Part shown: positions 25,425 through 37,758 of the stretch, one piece after another
How positions within the stretch are numbered: position 1 is the first letter of the stretch
Layout: each line of letters starts with the position of its first letter
NCBI GenBank assembly: GCA_044371005.1
Contig: JBILUL010000028.1
Span: forward strand, 1-44,328
Direction: 5' to 3'
From: UBA2402 sp044371005
GTDB lineage: Bacteria; Planctomycetota; Phycisphaerae; Phycisphaerales; UBA1924
DNA length: 44,328 nucleotides
The notes under the pieces: model-generated
Databases searched by the model: none
What the model saw: only the letters and a program-made list of their open reading frames with translations
What the model was told of the DNA's origin: nothing
Position numbers and translations under genes: made by a program

Positions 25425-27101
25425 TTATTCGTCGTCGTCATCGAAGTAGACATCGGGATCATCGCTGAAGGCATCGACGTTGATGACCTGCGAATGCGCA
25501 TCGTCGAGGAGTTCCTCGCCAAACTCGATGCCTTCGGTGGGCTTGCTCATGCGGCCCTTGGTCCGTTCGTTGACGCCCTTGCGCCCGCGAGCGATGCGTG
25601 CCGGGCCTTCCTTGCCTTCGTAGAGGTCGTCCTCGCGCTGGCGGCGTGCCCGCACGACGATGCGGATGGGCACTTCGCCGAAGGGAAGTTCCTCGCGGAA
25701 GCGGTTCATGAGGAACCGCAGGTAGCCGGGACGGAAGAGATCGGGGTGATTGACCACCAGCGTGATGGTCGGCGGCTCGATGCCGGTCTGTGCGACAAAG
25801 TAGACCTTGGCGAAGGTTCCCTTGATGTCGGTGGGTGAACTGGTTTCGAGGATGCCGCGGATGAGGCGGTTGAGCTTGCCGGTGGTGACGCGGTGGCAGG
25901 ACTGTTCCCGCAGTTCGAGAGCGAGGTTGATGGTGGCGCGAACGTTGCGACCCGTGATGCCGCTGGTGAAGGAGATGGGGGCGAAGTTGAGGCCGCCGAG
26001 CTCCTTGCGCAGGTATTCCTCGTACTTCTTGGTGGTGACGGGCTTGCCCTTGTCGTCCTTGGCGCCTTCAACCAGGTCCCACTTGTTCACGACGATGATG
26101 CAGGGCTTGTAGGCCTTCTGGATCAGCATCGCCAGCTGCTCATCGACCTGACTGAGTTTCTCGGTAGCATCGATGAGCAGGATGACCACATCGCTGCGAT
26201 CGACGGCGCGCTGCACGCGGTCGAAGGCAAAGTGCTCGATCATGTTCTGGAAGCTGCGCTTGCGGCGCAAGCCGGCGGTATCGATGGCGACGACGCTCTT
26301 GCCGTCGATGTCGAATCGCACGTCGACTGCATCGCGCGTGGTGCCGGGGATTTCCGACACGATGACGCGCGGCTCGCCGGCCAGCACGTTGATGAGCGTG
26401 CTCTTGCCCGAGTTGCGCTTGCCGATGATCGCCACGGCCAGATCGGGGCGAGAATCTCGCACCATCGTCTCATCGGGCTCTGGCAGCATTTCATAGATCG
26501 TGTCCATGAAATCGCGACGCATGTAGTTGTTCTTGCAGGAGATGAGCATCGGCTCGCCGAAACCCAGTGCCGCGAGCTCGTGGCCGTGCGATTCCCATCG
26601 CGGACCGTCGACCTTGGTGGCCACCAGCTTGATCTGCGGCGGCTTGGTGGGCACGGTGCCATCGCTGGGGCTGTACTTGCCCTTGCCCTTGCGCTTCTTG
26701 CCCAGTGCCCGCTCACGCAGCATGCGTGCGATCTCCCGATCGTGCGCGGTGATGCCCGCCTGGGCATCCACGGCGAACAGGACGATGTCGGCATTGAGGA
26801 CCGCCTGGGCGATCTGGAACTCGATGCTCTCGGTCAGCGCAGTGAGGTCGTTACCGATCTCATCGAAGCGTTCACCCTCGGCGACATAGACACCAAAGCC
26901 GCCCGTATCGATGAACTCGGCGGTCTTGGTGTAGCCCTTCTCACGGAATGGCGGGGGCAGGTCCACGATCGCAGTGACGCGGTCGCGGGTGACGCCGGGC
27001 GTGGGATCGACAATGGATACCTTCGCACCCGCGATCATGTTCATGAGCGAAGACTTACCGACGTTGGGTCGGCCGACAATAGCGATCCGCGGGAGAGGCA
27101 T
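25425..27101 (-). CDS. der: Ribosome assembly GTPase Der (EngA)
   Basis: Der is a tandem-G-domain GTPase needed for maturation of the large ribosomal subunit. From ATG 27101 it has 558 residues; the 62 upstream in-frame codons lack family sequence. G domain 1 has GRPNVGKS (10-17), DTGG (65-68) and, unusually, TKVD (162-165) where NKxD is standard, after a Lys-rich insert KKRKGKGKY (about 135-143). G domain 2 has GKRNSGKS (227-234), DTAG (274-277) and NKWD (339-342). A KH-like domain follows, then a tail of about 65 residues ending in an acidic stretch (DDPDVYFDDDDE). Typical Der proteins are about 440-490 residues, so the tail and insert are extra. Confidence 0.95.
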   Translation of the reverse strand: MPLPRIAIVGRPNVGKSSLMNMIAGAKVSIVDPTPGVTRDRVTAIVDLPPPFREKGYTKTAEFIDTGGFGVYVAEGERFDEIGNDLTALTESIEFQIAQAVLNADIVLFAVDAQAGITAHDREIARMLRERALGKKRKGKGKYSPSDGTVPTKPPQIKLVATKVDGPRWESHGHELAALGFGEPMLISCKNNYMRRDFMDTIYEMLPEPDETMVRDSRPDLAVAIIGKRNSGKSTLINVLAGEPRVIVSEIPGTTRDAVDVRFDIDGKSVVAIDTAGLRRKRSFQNMIEHFAFDRVQRAVDRSDVVILLIDATEKLSQVDEQLAMLIQKAYKPCIIVVNKWDLVEGAKDDKGKPVTTKKYEEYLRKELGGLNFAPISFTSGITGRNVRATINLALELREQSCHRVTTGKLNRLIRGILETSSPTDIKGTFAKVYFVAQTGIEPPTITLVVNHPDLFRPGYLRFLMNRFREELPFGEVPIRIVVRARRQREDDLYEGKEGPARIARGRKGVNERTKGRMSKPTEGIEFGEELLDDAHSQVINVDAFSDDPDVYFDDDDE

Positions 27102-27436
27102 AAGGGGGAATGATAGGGGGGCATTTGGGGGTGGAGGGCTTTGGGCGCGAAGTAGGTGCGTTCGGAAGGCGTGAAGGGTGGCAAGAATGGAGTTCTGAAG
27201 TTCCCAAGTTCCCGAATACCGAAGTGCAAAAGTGCAGCCGAGCGTGTTGGGTGGGTCATTGCAGCAGAATATGCGAACAAAAATCAAACACCCAAGCTCG
27301 GCGGAACGTTGGATAGCAGGCGACTTGAGGGGCTTGGGTGGGAATAAAGATCGGGCAGGTCAGCCAGTGGAACCTGCCAACCATCCGACAGCCAATCGGA
27401 CATTGTTGCGGCTGCCGCGGCGAGCCACCGAGGCGA
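27102..27436. other. 335-bp intergenic stretch between der and a dockerin-type gene
   Basis: No gene is supportable here. It should hold the der promoter and the 5' neighbour's 3' end on the minus strand. At 27191-27213 there is a short 8-nt-period motif (AGTTCTGA, AGTTCCCA, AGTTCCCG) that also occurs after the stop codon at 41175. Confidence 0.4.
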
Positions 27437-28282
27437 TCAACAACCCCCCCGCTCCCACGCGATCATGAATGCTTCCACATCGCCCCCATCAACGCCACCA
27501 TCCTGATTCACATCCGCACACCCGGTGCTGTCGGCCCACTCCAGAAAGAAGGCTTCAAGGTCCGACCCATCCACGCCCCCATCGGCGTTGTAATCCGCGC
27601 CGCAGCTCGGCGGCGGACATGCCCCACCCGGCGGCACGTTGCCGATCGAGATGTTGTCCACCTGAATGTCAAAGTCAGTGAAGGCATAGAACCAGCCAGG
27701 CACCAGCGTCGTGAATCGCAGCTCCTCGGCATTGCGCAAGATGCTCGCGAAGGTTCGCGTCAGCGGCAGCCGCGGCTCGAAGGTCCGAGGATCTTCATCA
27801 CCCGTGCCACCCCACCCCGATGGAAGCGTTGTCTGCAACGGATTGGCAATCGTCGCGGTGAATCGCCGCCACCCCGGCTGGCTCGCACTCAGCGTGCCAA
27901 GCCGCAGCCAGACACTGTTGGATGGATACGGACCCGTCACGTAGTCGACGATCTCCACCACCAGATCACGCGGCACCTCCTGCCCCGTCACCGTGATCGA
28001 GTTGATCTTCACATCCACACTCAACACCAGCGGCGATCCATACCGCGTCAGGTCGCCCACGAACGCGATGTTGGTTGATGTGCGAATCTCCGCACCGAAG
28101 ACATCGGTCACCAGATTGCTCAAGTTGGCACCTGGGTTTCCACCCGAGCCCACCACCGTGGTCCGGCCACTGACCGACCACCCTTGCGCTCCCTGATCGA
28201 ACGTGACCACCTGCTGGGCCTGCGCGGGCATCGACAAAAGCCAAGTGGTTGCAATACCGATGCAGGCTGCTCGTAGCTTCAT
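27437..28282 (-). CDS. Secreted protein with C-terminal dockerin-type repeat ending Gly-Cys
   Basis: The 281-residue precursor has a signal peptide (MKLRAACIGIATTWLLSMPAQA). A single beta-sandwich-like domain (about 24-205) opens VVTFDQGAQGWSVSG and contains LVLSVDVKINSI and VDNISIG, resembling laminin-G or carbohydrate-binding folds. A short Pro/Cys-rich linker (PPGGACPPPSCG) precedes two calcium-loop repeats, DYNADGGVDGSDLEAFF and DVNQDGGVDGGDVEAFM. The chain ends WERGGC. GGAG lies 8 nt before ATG 28282. The long in-frame extension to 28660 has no coding character. The function is unknown and surface display is likely. Confidence 0.85.
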   Translation of the reverse strand: MKLRAACIGIATTWLLSMPAQAQQVVTFDQGAQGWSVSGRTTVVGSGGNPGANLSNLVTDVFGAEIRTSTNIAFVGDLTRYGSPLVLSVDVKINSITVTGQEVPRDLVVEIVDYVTGPYPSNSVWLRLGTLSASQPGWRRFTATIANPLQTTLPSGWGGTGDEDPRTFEPRLPLTRTFASILRNAEELRFTTLVPGWFYAFTDFDIQVDNISIGNVPPGGACPPPSCGADYNADGGVDGSDLEAFFLEWADSTGCADVNQDGGVDGGDVEAFMIAWERGGC

Positions 28283-28717
28283 GCCGCGGACTCCATGGAA
28301 CCCACCACTCTTCAACCAGAGCCTGCGCCCTGCCGATGGCGCACAACCCCGGCGATGGAATGGCCGGGGCTTTCTCGGGCTTGGCGAATGGTACGAGTCG
28401 CCAGCGACGAATGTCAGTGCGCCTCTGGCGCGTCCGGCAATGAATGTCCTGGGGCGGGTTCTCGCAGACCACATGCCGCGGTTCGCGTTGCCTTCGGACC
28501 ACTCGCGTCTTCCCTGAAGCCGGCGCCAGGACCGGCAGCCCACGTATTCCAACGTGATCGGACGTTGACTCGGACAGGAAGTTCTTGACACAGGAACGTG
28601 TTTGCTGTACCTTGAAGGGGTGACGGACAAGCAGGTGAAGCGGGCTGCGCGGACGACCATGCCGCGTGGTGTTCGCGGTCAAGGTACATGTTTCAGTTGA
28701 AGGGAGAAGCGGAGTTC
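28283..28717. other. 435-bp divergent intergenic region
   Basis: It separates two exported-protein genes that run apart. It holds the promoter at 28585-28613 for the rightward gene. A small hairpin at 28347-28369 (arms CCCCGGC and GCCGGGG) is followed by CTTTCTC, and its role is unclear. Nothing else is recognised. Confidence 0.45.
28585..28613 (+). promoter_or_regulatory. Sigma-70-type promoter of the exported protein gene at 28718
   Basis: A consensus TTGACA at 28585-28590 is followed after exactly 17 bp by TACCTT at 28608-28613. Transcription would start near 28620, giving a leader of about 100 nt before the ATG at 28718. Confidence 0.6.
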
Positions 28718-29950
28718 ATGAAGCGTTGCATTCGAACCGCCGTGATGGTGTTGATGCTGGGCATTGGTGGCGTGAGCAGCGAGGCGCTGGCACAGCCGTT
28801 CACGTATCAGGGCAAGCTGACTGATGTAGGTGCCCCGGCCAATGGCCTGTATGACATGCAGTTTCAGGTCTTCCCGCTGATACTCGGTGGGCTTCAGATC
28901 GGCGTGACCGACACGAACAATGGAGTGTCCGTCACCGACGGTCTCTTCACGACGGAAGTCGATGCGATCAATGGCGCGGCGATCGGCAGCGAGTTGTATC
29001 TTGAGATCGCGGTGCGGCGTTCGGGCAGCGGCGATCCATTCACGCCTCTGGCGGGTCGGACGCGGATCACGGTGTCGCCGCTGGCGCAGCGGTCGATCAA
29101 CGACCGCTGGTCACCGGTGAATGCGACCACGATTCGTACGGATCCTGGAATCTCCAATGTGCTCGTGAATGCTGCTTCACCGGTCTACGCCGACAGCATT
29201 CTGACGCTCTCGCGTTCGACGGCTGGCGCCAACACGTTTTCAGGCATGTATGTGGATGGGTCCAATCCCGGGACGCTGGCCTACTACGGGTGGGCAACGG
29301 CCGGGGTATCGAGAGCCGAGGCGTTGGTTTCGGGCGTCACTGGCAACTTCACGCTGAGTGTGGGCGGGAGCACTGTGCTGACGGCCAATGCTGCGGGGCT
29401 TGTGGGTCTGGGCGCGGTGCCGTCGGGTCCGGAGCGACTGCGCGTGGTGGGCGACACGGTGGGCACGGGCACCATGACCGCGAGTAACTTCACCTACACC
29501 TCGCCGCGGACGAAGCGGATGAGCGTACACGGGGCCTCGTTTCATGCGGTGGTCGGGACACAGGCGGCCTCGCTGGAACGGGGCACGCTGGGCACCGGAT
29601 TTGCCGCGGCTGTGGGTTCGGGGGGGATGATGATGTCGGTCTCGCTCCCCGACGGCGCGACGGTGACGCGGGTCACCTGCTACGCCACCGACAACATGGC
29701 CGAGGCGATGAATGTCTCGCTTGCGCGAACAGACCATTTCTCCGGGTTTGCGCTGGTGCTCTCAAATATCTTCACGACGGGCGCCGCCGCGGGGATCAGG
29801 GCATTCACCGATTCGGCGCCCACCGCGCACGTGGTCGACAACTCCACCTTCAGCTATTACCTGCTCGCCACGAGCTCCGACTGGGCGGGCCAGGCGGCCA
29901 GTTCGGTGAAGGCGATCACGATCGAGTACACGGTGCCGGGCCCGGATTGA
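28718..29950 (+). CDS. Exported protein of unknown function (YQGKL-type N-terminal domain)
   Basis: The 410-residue protein has a signal peptide (MKRCIRTAVMVLMLGIGG, ending near EALAQ). It then shows FTYQGKLTDVGAPANGLYDM, a beta-rich domain opening I associate with secreted planctomycete proteins. The middle (about 150-260) consists of short Gly/Ser/Thr-rich beta repeats, similar in style to tail-fibre or autotransporter stalks. The C-terminal part (about 270-410) is another beta domain with MMMSVSLPDGATVTRVTCYA. Unlike its neighbours it has no dockerin-type ending. ATG 28718 is chosen for the signal peptide, with GGAG a few bases upstream; ATG 28688 is the alternative. The function is unknown. 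Confidence 0.8.
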   Translation: MKRCIRTAVMVLMLGIGGVSSEALAQPFTYQGKLTDVGAPANGLYDMQFQVFPLILGGLQIGVTDTNNGVSVTDGLFTTEVDAINGAAIGSELYLEIAVRRSGSGDPFTPLAGRTRITVSPLAQRSINDRWSPVNATTIRTDPGISNVLVNAASPVYADSILTLSRSTAGANTFSGMYVDGSNPGTLAYYGWATAGVSRAEALVSGVTGNFTLSVGGSTVLTANAAGLVGLGAVPSGPERLRVVGDTVGTGTMTASNFTYTSPRTKRMSVHGASFHAVVGTQAASLERGTLGTGFAAAVGSGGMMMSVSLPDGATVTRVTCYATDNMAEAMNVSLARTDHFSGFALVLSNIFTTGAAAGIRAFTDSAPTAHVVDNSTFSYYLLATSSDWAGQAASSVKAITIEYTVPGPD

Positions 29951-29991
29951 TGCGTGCCTTGGGGCGTGCCGCAGACAAAACCACCAAAGAC

Positions 29992-30022
29992 AAAGCCCCC
30001 GCTCACGGTCAGCGGGGGCTTT
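29992..30022. terminator. Bidirectional Rho-independent terminator
   Basis: Perfect 12-bp arms AAAGCCCCCGCT and AGCGGGGGCTTT surround a 7-nt loop. It stands between the stops of the convergent genes at 29950 and 30056. The A and T runs at either end of the stem suit termination in both directions. Confidence 0.85.
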
Positions 30023-30055
30023 CATTGACGGATCGCCATCACTGATCAGGCGTTC

Positions 30056-34018
<3,963 letters not shown>

Positions 34019-34338
34019 GGTCGTGTGCTTCTTTTCTTCTTCGTTGCGGTGCGGCTGAACATCGCATCAGGCCCCGATAGGACCCGGACATCAACCGCTC
34101 CCGGCCTGCCCGCGGCACTCGCTTGCAATCAACGCAAACAGCCCGCGGCTCAGGACCAAAGACATATCAATATGATGACTTGGAGGTGCAGTTCTGTCAC
34201 CGCGCCGGGCATGTGAAGCCCAGAGCTGGGACGAGCCGCGTGAATGGGTTGCGTTCCACGCTGCCAACCTGACTGCGACCACGGTTGCGACGACCACCCG
34301 CCGTTCAAAAGGAAGGGGACAGCTGCCGCGTGGTGCAT
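34019..34338. other. 320-bp stretch upstream of secA, no gene recognised
   Basis: This should contain the secA promoter and leader on the minus strand. I found no convincing promoter pair, no SecM-like arrest peptide and no riboswitch. The antisense open frames here are extensions of non-coding frames opposite secA. Confidence 0.4.
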
Positions 34339-34707
34339 TCAGGCCGCCCGCAGCGGCGGCGGCAAATCAAGCAGGTGGGCTGCCAGAAGGGCAGGGCAGA
34401 CGACCAGCTGCTGCAACCGGATATGGGCCGCCGACACGCATCCGCGGCGGGTTGCGCCCGCCAGCCTCGCGGCGGCCGGAATCTCACGCTGCCTGTGTGC
34501 CGCGTGCTGTTCACGAATGACCACCGGCTGACTGACCAGCCGCCATGGAGACCAGTCGCGGCCCGAAGCCGAACCTTCAAGAGCGACATGGAGTGAGGGA
34601 AGTTGAAGAGCCAGCGCGACCAGAATCAGAAGCGACAGCCCACCGCTGAACGAGGATTTCCTCGCTCCGGGTGCTGTTGGTTCTGTTGGAAGGTGCTGGA
34701 TGGACAT
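34339..34707 (-). CDS. Tentative small single-pass membrane protein
   Basis: A 122-residue frame from ATG 34707, with AGGA 6 nt upstream. A hydrophobic segment (about residues 21-40, LSLLILVALALQLPSLHVAL) follows a short hydrophilic N-terminus, as in a type II anchor. The remaining 80 residues are Arg- and Pro-containing with LLDLPPPLRAA at the end and no motif I know. Codon choice looks compatible with a real gene, but no family support is visible. It lies 320 bp upstream of secA on the same strand. It could equally be a chance frame in GC-rich DNA. Confidence 0.4.
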   Translation of the reverse strand: MSIQHLPTEPTAPGARKSSFSGGLSLLILVALALQLPSLHVALEGSASGRDWSPWRLVSQPVVIREQHAAHRQREIPAAARLAGATRRGCVSAAHIRLQQLVVCPALLAAHLLDLPPPLRAA

Positions 34708-35155
34708 CTGCATTCCTGCTCGAAACCAATCGGGCACAACGCCCGGGGGGAGATGGTAGGTCTATCGGATTGTCGGGCTGGTTCGTTGAACGTTTGGGGC
34801 TTTGTGAGCCACAAATCGAACCTCCTTCGGGGAGTTGTTTGCAAGCAAGCGACATGCCGGAAAGCGGGCAGTGATGCCGCGTGCGGCATGGCGCAGACTT
34901 CATGGCTTCAGCGTCGGGGGACTTTGAGATCACCCCCGGACGCGGGGGAAGGGGAGGGTGAGGGAGAGGGGCGGCGTCGTTTCTGCGCGGGTCGCCCGGT
35001 GGCGTCTCTTGTTGCAATCCTGTTTCACTGGAAGTCTCCCCGGGTTCGTATGTTGCTCCGTGTGCCATCTGTTGAGCGATTCACGTTCGGGAGTCGCTTG
35101 GATGTCATGTCCGCGCACCCGCCCATGGAACGAGTTTGAACCCAGGAGTTCCCCG
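34708..35155. other. 448-bp divergent intergenic region with a G-rich tract
   Basis: It separates the tentative membrane protein gene from the DUF4139 gene. The notable element is the G-run tract at 34944-34971. Just before it is a small CCCCCG/CGGGGG hairpin. Short frames here show no coding features, and I could not place a convincing promoter. Confidence 0.4.
34944..34971 (+). other. G-quadruplex-capable purine tract
   Basis: Five runs of three or more guanines occur within 28 nt, separated by one to three bases, on the non-template strand about 185 nt upstream of the ATG at 35156. It meets the simple sequence rule for a G-quadruplex. Whether it acts in transcription or mRNA of that gene is unknown. 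Confidence 0.6.
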
Positions 35156-37027
35156 ATGAAACGAGCAGCGATGTACGCAGCGTGTCTTTGTGCAGCCTCA
35201 CTTGCATTCGCGGCGGGCGCCGCCGATCCCCGCCCGTCACCTCCCAATGTCGCCCCGGAAGCGATCTTCTCCGGTTCGATCGATGCCGTCACGGTCTACC
35301 GGGGTCAGGCCCTGGTCACCCGCGCGATTGAACTTGCGCCGGGCACCGGCCTTCGCGAACTGGTGGTGACCGGCCTTCCTGAAGCCATCGTCGCCGGATC
35401 GCTCTATGCAGAGTCCTCCGATGGCGTTGAGGTCCGAAGCGTGAGCTATCGGGTACGGCCCATCGGCGAAGACTCGCGCGAACAAGTGCGTGATGCCCAG
35501 CGAGCGGTGCAGACCGCTCAGGATGCCTTCGATGCGGCCAACGCACGTCTTGGCTTCCTTCAGTGGCAGCGCCAATACCTCGAAAAGCTCGAGGCATTCG
35601 TCGCCCCCACTGCCCAGGCCGAACTCAAGAGCGGCGTGCTCAACGCCGAGACGCTCGCCAAGCTGACGGACATGGTGACGAGCCAGCACCGCACGCAGAA
35701 TGATGAGAGCCAGAAGCTCAACGTCGAGATACGGCAACTGAGCGAGACACTCGAACTTCGCAAGCGAGAGCTCAGTGTGCTCACCGCCAGCACCTCCCGT
35801 ACAGCGCGGGAAGCGGTCGTCTTCCTGAACATCACCGGTCCCGGCGCCACGCTTCGGCTGACGTATCTGGTGAACGGCGCGAACTGGAGCCCTTCCTACA
35901 ACCTTCGCGCTGGTGCCCCGGGGGCCAGGACCGCGAAGCTCGAGTATCAGGCCTCGGTGCAGCAGATGAGTGGCGAAGACTGGAGCAATGTGCAGCTCAC
36001 CTTGAGCACGGCGACTCCCGCGCTCGTGGCGACCGGCCCCTCGCTCATGCCGCTGACCGTCGCACTGTCAGCGCCCAGTGAAGGAGGCGTCGCGCTCCTG
36101 CTCAAGGAGAAAGGCTACACCGATGCCAAGCGCGAGCTTGCCATGAAGCAACGGGACCTTGAGCAGAATCGCAACATCGCGGGAAATCGGGCGCAGCTCG
36201 CCGGCGCGGCTCGGATGGAACAACGCGCTGACGCCGCGCTGACGGCGGGCGGGCAGGTCACGCTCTCGCTCGATGATGGCCTCAACTCGGTGGCCAATGA
36301 AAGCGAGATTCTGGACCTTGTCTCGAGTACCAAGGTCGTCCGCCGCGGCAAGGACGATGAAGTCGTGGTTCGTCAGGGCAACGAAGGTGTGAGCGTGTCA
36401 TACAAGGTGCAGGGCCGCACAAGCATGCCCAGCAGGGCCGATCAGCAGTTGATTCAGATTGCCTCGCTCGAGCTTGCCGCGGAGTTGCACAAGGCCGCAA
36501 CGCCGACGCTGACGCAGTACATCTACAACGATGCGAGCATTGTGAACACCAGCGACATGGTGCTGCTGGCGGGCCCCACCTCCAGCTATGTCGGTGGCGA
36601 GTTCGTCGGCTCTTCTGGAATCCCGACGATCGCGGCGGGCGAGTCGTTCCGTGCCGGGTTCGGCATCGATACGTCGCTGCGTTCAAGCAAGGAGTTGGTC
36701 GAGCGCACGGAATCGACTCAGGGTGGCAATCGCATCATCGAGTTCACGTACAGGCTGAGTGTGGAGAACTTCGGAAAGTCCGCCGCGGCGGTGCGGCTGC
36801 TTGACCGCGTGCCCAACCCCAAGGACCCTGGCATCAAGCTCACACTCGTCTCGCAGACACCCTCCCTCAGCGACGACAAGGACTATGTCGAAACGGATCG
36901 CAAGCAGAACCTGCTGCGTTGGGATGTGAGTGTGCCGGCGGGTGCGACGGGCACCAAGGCCCTGCAGATTGAATACAAGTTCCGGCTGGAGTTTGACAAG
37001 CAGATGATGGTGACGGAGGGGAGGTGA
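35156..37027 (+). CDS. Exported DUF4139 (mucoidy-inhibitor MuiA-like) protein
   Basis: The 623-residue precursor has a signal peptide (MKRAAMYAACLCAASLAFAA). An N-terminal DUF4140-type domain (about 40-140) shows IDAVTVYRGQALVTRAIELA and LPEAIVAGSLYAES. A coiled coil (about 105-215) leads to a large beta-rich DUF4139 domain with LTYLVNGANWSPSYNLRAG and SGEDWSNVQLTLSTATP. A second helical insert (about 320-360) and a C-terminal RLSVENFGKSAAAVRLLDRV complete it. Such proteins are widespread and bacterial members are named mucoidy inhibitor MuiA, but the molecular role is not established. AGGAG stands 7 nt before the ATG. A multi-hairpin repeat begins 1 nt after the stop. Confidence 0.88.
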   Translation: MKRAAMYAACLCAASLAFAAGAADPRPSPPNVAPEAIFSGSIDAVTVYRGQALVTRAIELAPGTGLRELVVTGLPEAIVAGSLYAESSDGVEVRSVSYRVRPIGEDSREQVRDAQRAVQTAQDAFDAANARLGFLQWQRQYLEKLEAFVAPTAQAELKSGVLNAETLAKLTDMVTSQHRTQNDESQKLNVEIRQLSETLELRKRELSVLTASTSRTAREAVVFLNITGPGATLRLTYLVNGANWSPSYNLRAGAPGARTAKLEYQASVQQMSGEDWSNVQLTLSTATPALVATGPSLMPLTVALSAPSEGGVALLLKEKGYTDAKRELAMKQRDLEQNRNIAGNRAQLAGAARMEQRADAALTAGGQVTLSLDDGLNSVANESEILDLVSSTKVVRRGKDDEVVVRQGNEGVSVSYKVQGRTSMPSRADQQLIQIASLELAAELHKAATPTLTQYIYNDASIVNTSDMVLLAGPTSSYVGGEFVGSSGIPTIAAGESFRAGFGIDTSLRSSKELVERTESTQGGNRIIEFTYRLSVENFGKSAAAVRLLDRVPNPKDPGIKLTLVSQTPSLSDDKDYVETDRKQNLLRWDVSVPAGATGTKALQIEYKFRLEFDKQMMVTEGR

Positions 37028-37028
37028 T

Positions 37029-37162
37029 GTGGCATTGCTCTCTGAGCAATGTTCCCCCGTTGCCGCTCACTCTGTGAGCAAGGCCAGTGCTGGAGCCAGA
37101 ACGCCGACATGGCTCGGAGAGCCATGGGACTTCAAGAACACGGCTCAGAGAGCCGTGCCACG
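37029..37162. repeat. Multi-hairpin intergenic repeat, family B, copy 1
   Basis: About 134 bp between convergent genes, starting right after the stop at 37027. It contains four palindromes in a row: CATTGCTC-TCT-GAGCAATG, GCTCAC-TCT-GTGAGC, CATGGCTC-GGA-GAGCCATG and ACGGCTC-AGA-GAGCCGT. The first 100 bp recur at 44227-44328. The TCT-loop hairpins and the AGA-loop hairpin are reverse complements in their cores, so this too is an inverted hairpin array. Confidence 0.85.
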
Positions 37163-37175
37163 CTGCGTGCCACGT

Positions 37176-37646
37176 TCAGTCAGCGAGGTATCGATTGATC
37201 TGAGGGCCCGCCGCGGGAGTGAGCACGTGCTGGACGTAGCGTTCCCGCTCGCGGGCGAAGACTTCGAGGTCCCAGACGCAGAAGGAGTACTGCCCTTGCG
37301 CATCCATCCAGGTGCCATCGGGTGCATTCGCACGCACGAGCACGTGGGTGATGAGTTCATTCTGGTTGTCCCACCAGGCCAGGATGATGTAGTGTTGATT
37401 GAGGCCGGGGTGGCGGATGAGAAAGCCGATGCCGGGGCGGTCGGGGGCTGCCGCGGGGGTGGGGAGGAGACTCAGGGCGAAGGCTTCGCCGGGCGCGTAG
37501 ATCGCCGCGGGCACCTCCACCGGCGCCCCCGACGGGCCGGGGGTGATGTCATGCCGACGAAGCGTCCAGCCGGCATGGTGCAGGAGACCAGAGAACCGGT
37601 GATTCCGAGGGGCGTAGGGCTCGCGGCGGACAAATGGCAGAGTCAC
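37176..37646 (-). CDS. Hypothetical protein of unknown function
   Basis: I do not recognise this protein. From the likely GTG start at 37646 it has 156 residues and reads as a compact alpha/beta domain: RNHRFSGLLHHAGWTLRRHD, then GIGFLIRHPGLNQHYIILAW and NQNELITHVLVRA, ending SFCVWDLEVFARERERYVQH. Regular hydrophobic strands and the absence of low-complexity sequence argue for a real gene. An ATG at 37685 would add 13 residues. There is no signal peptide, so it is probably cytoplasmic. It is single, divergent from the large secreted protein at 37759, and its stop lies 13 nt from the family B repeat. Confidence 0.75.
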   Translation of the reverse strand: MTLPFVRREPYAPRNHRFSGLLHHAGWTLRRHDITPGPSGAPVEVPAAIYAPGEAFALSLLPTPAAAPDRPGIGFLIRHPGLNQHYIILAWWDNQNELITHVLVRANAPDGTWMDAQGQYSFCVWDLEVFARERERYVQHVLTPAAGPQINRYLAD

Positions 37647-37758
37647 GCAGGCAGTGTACCAGCCCCATCTGCATCTGGTCATCATTTTGCTGGCGGGCTT
37701 CCGCCCCGTTCATCGCGGCTCATGTGTGGCGGCCCCTCTGGCCCCCAAGGAGATCGAG

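Noticed and set aside
34019..35155. tRNA or structured RNA gene in the large gap around secA
   Set aside because: I found no T-loop-like GGTTCGAATCC pattern, no cloverleaf pairing and no known riboswitch core.
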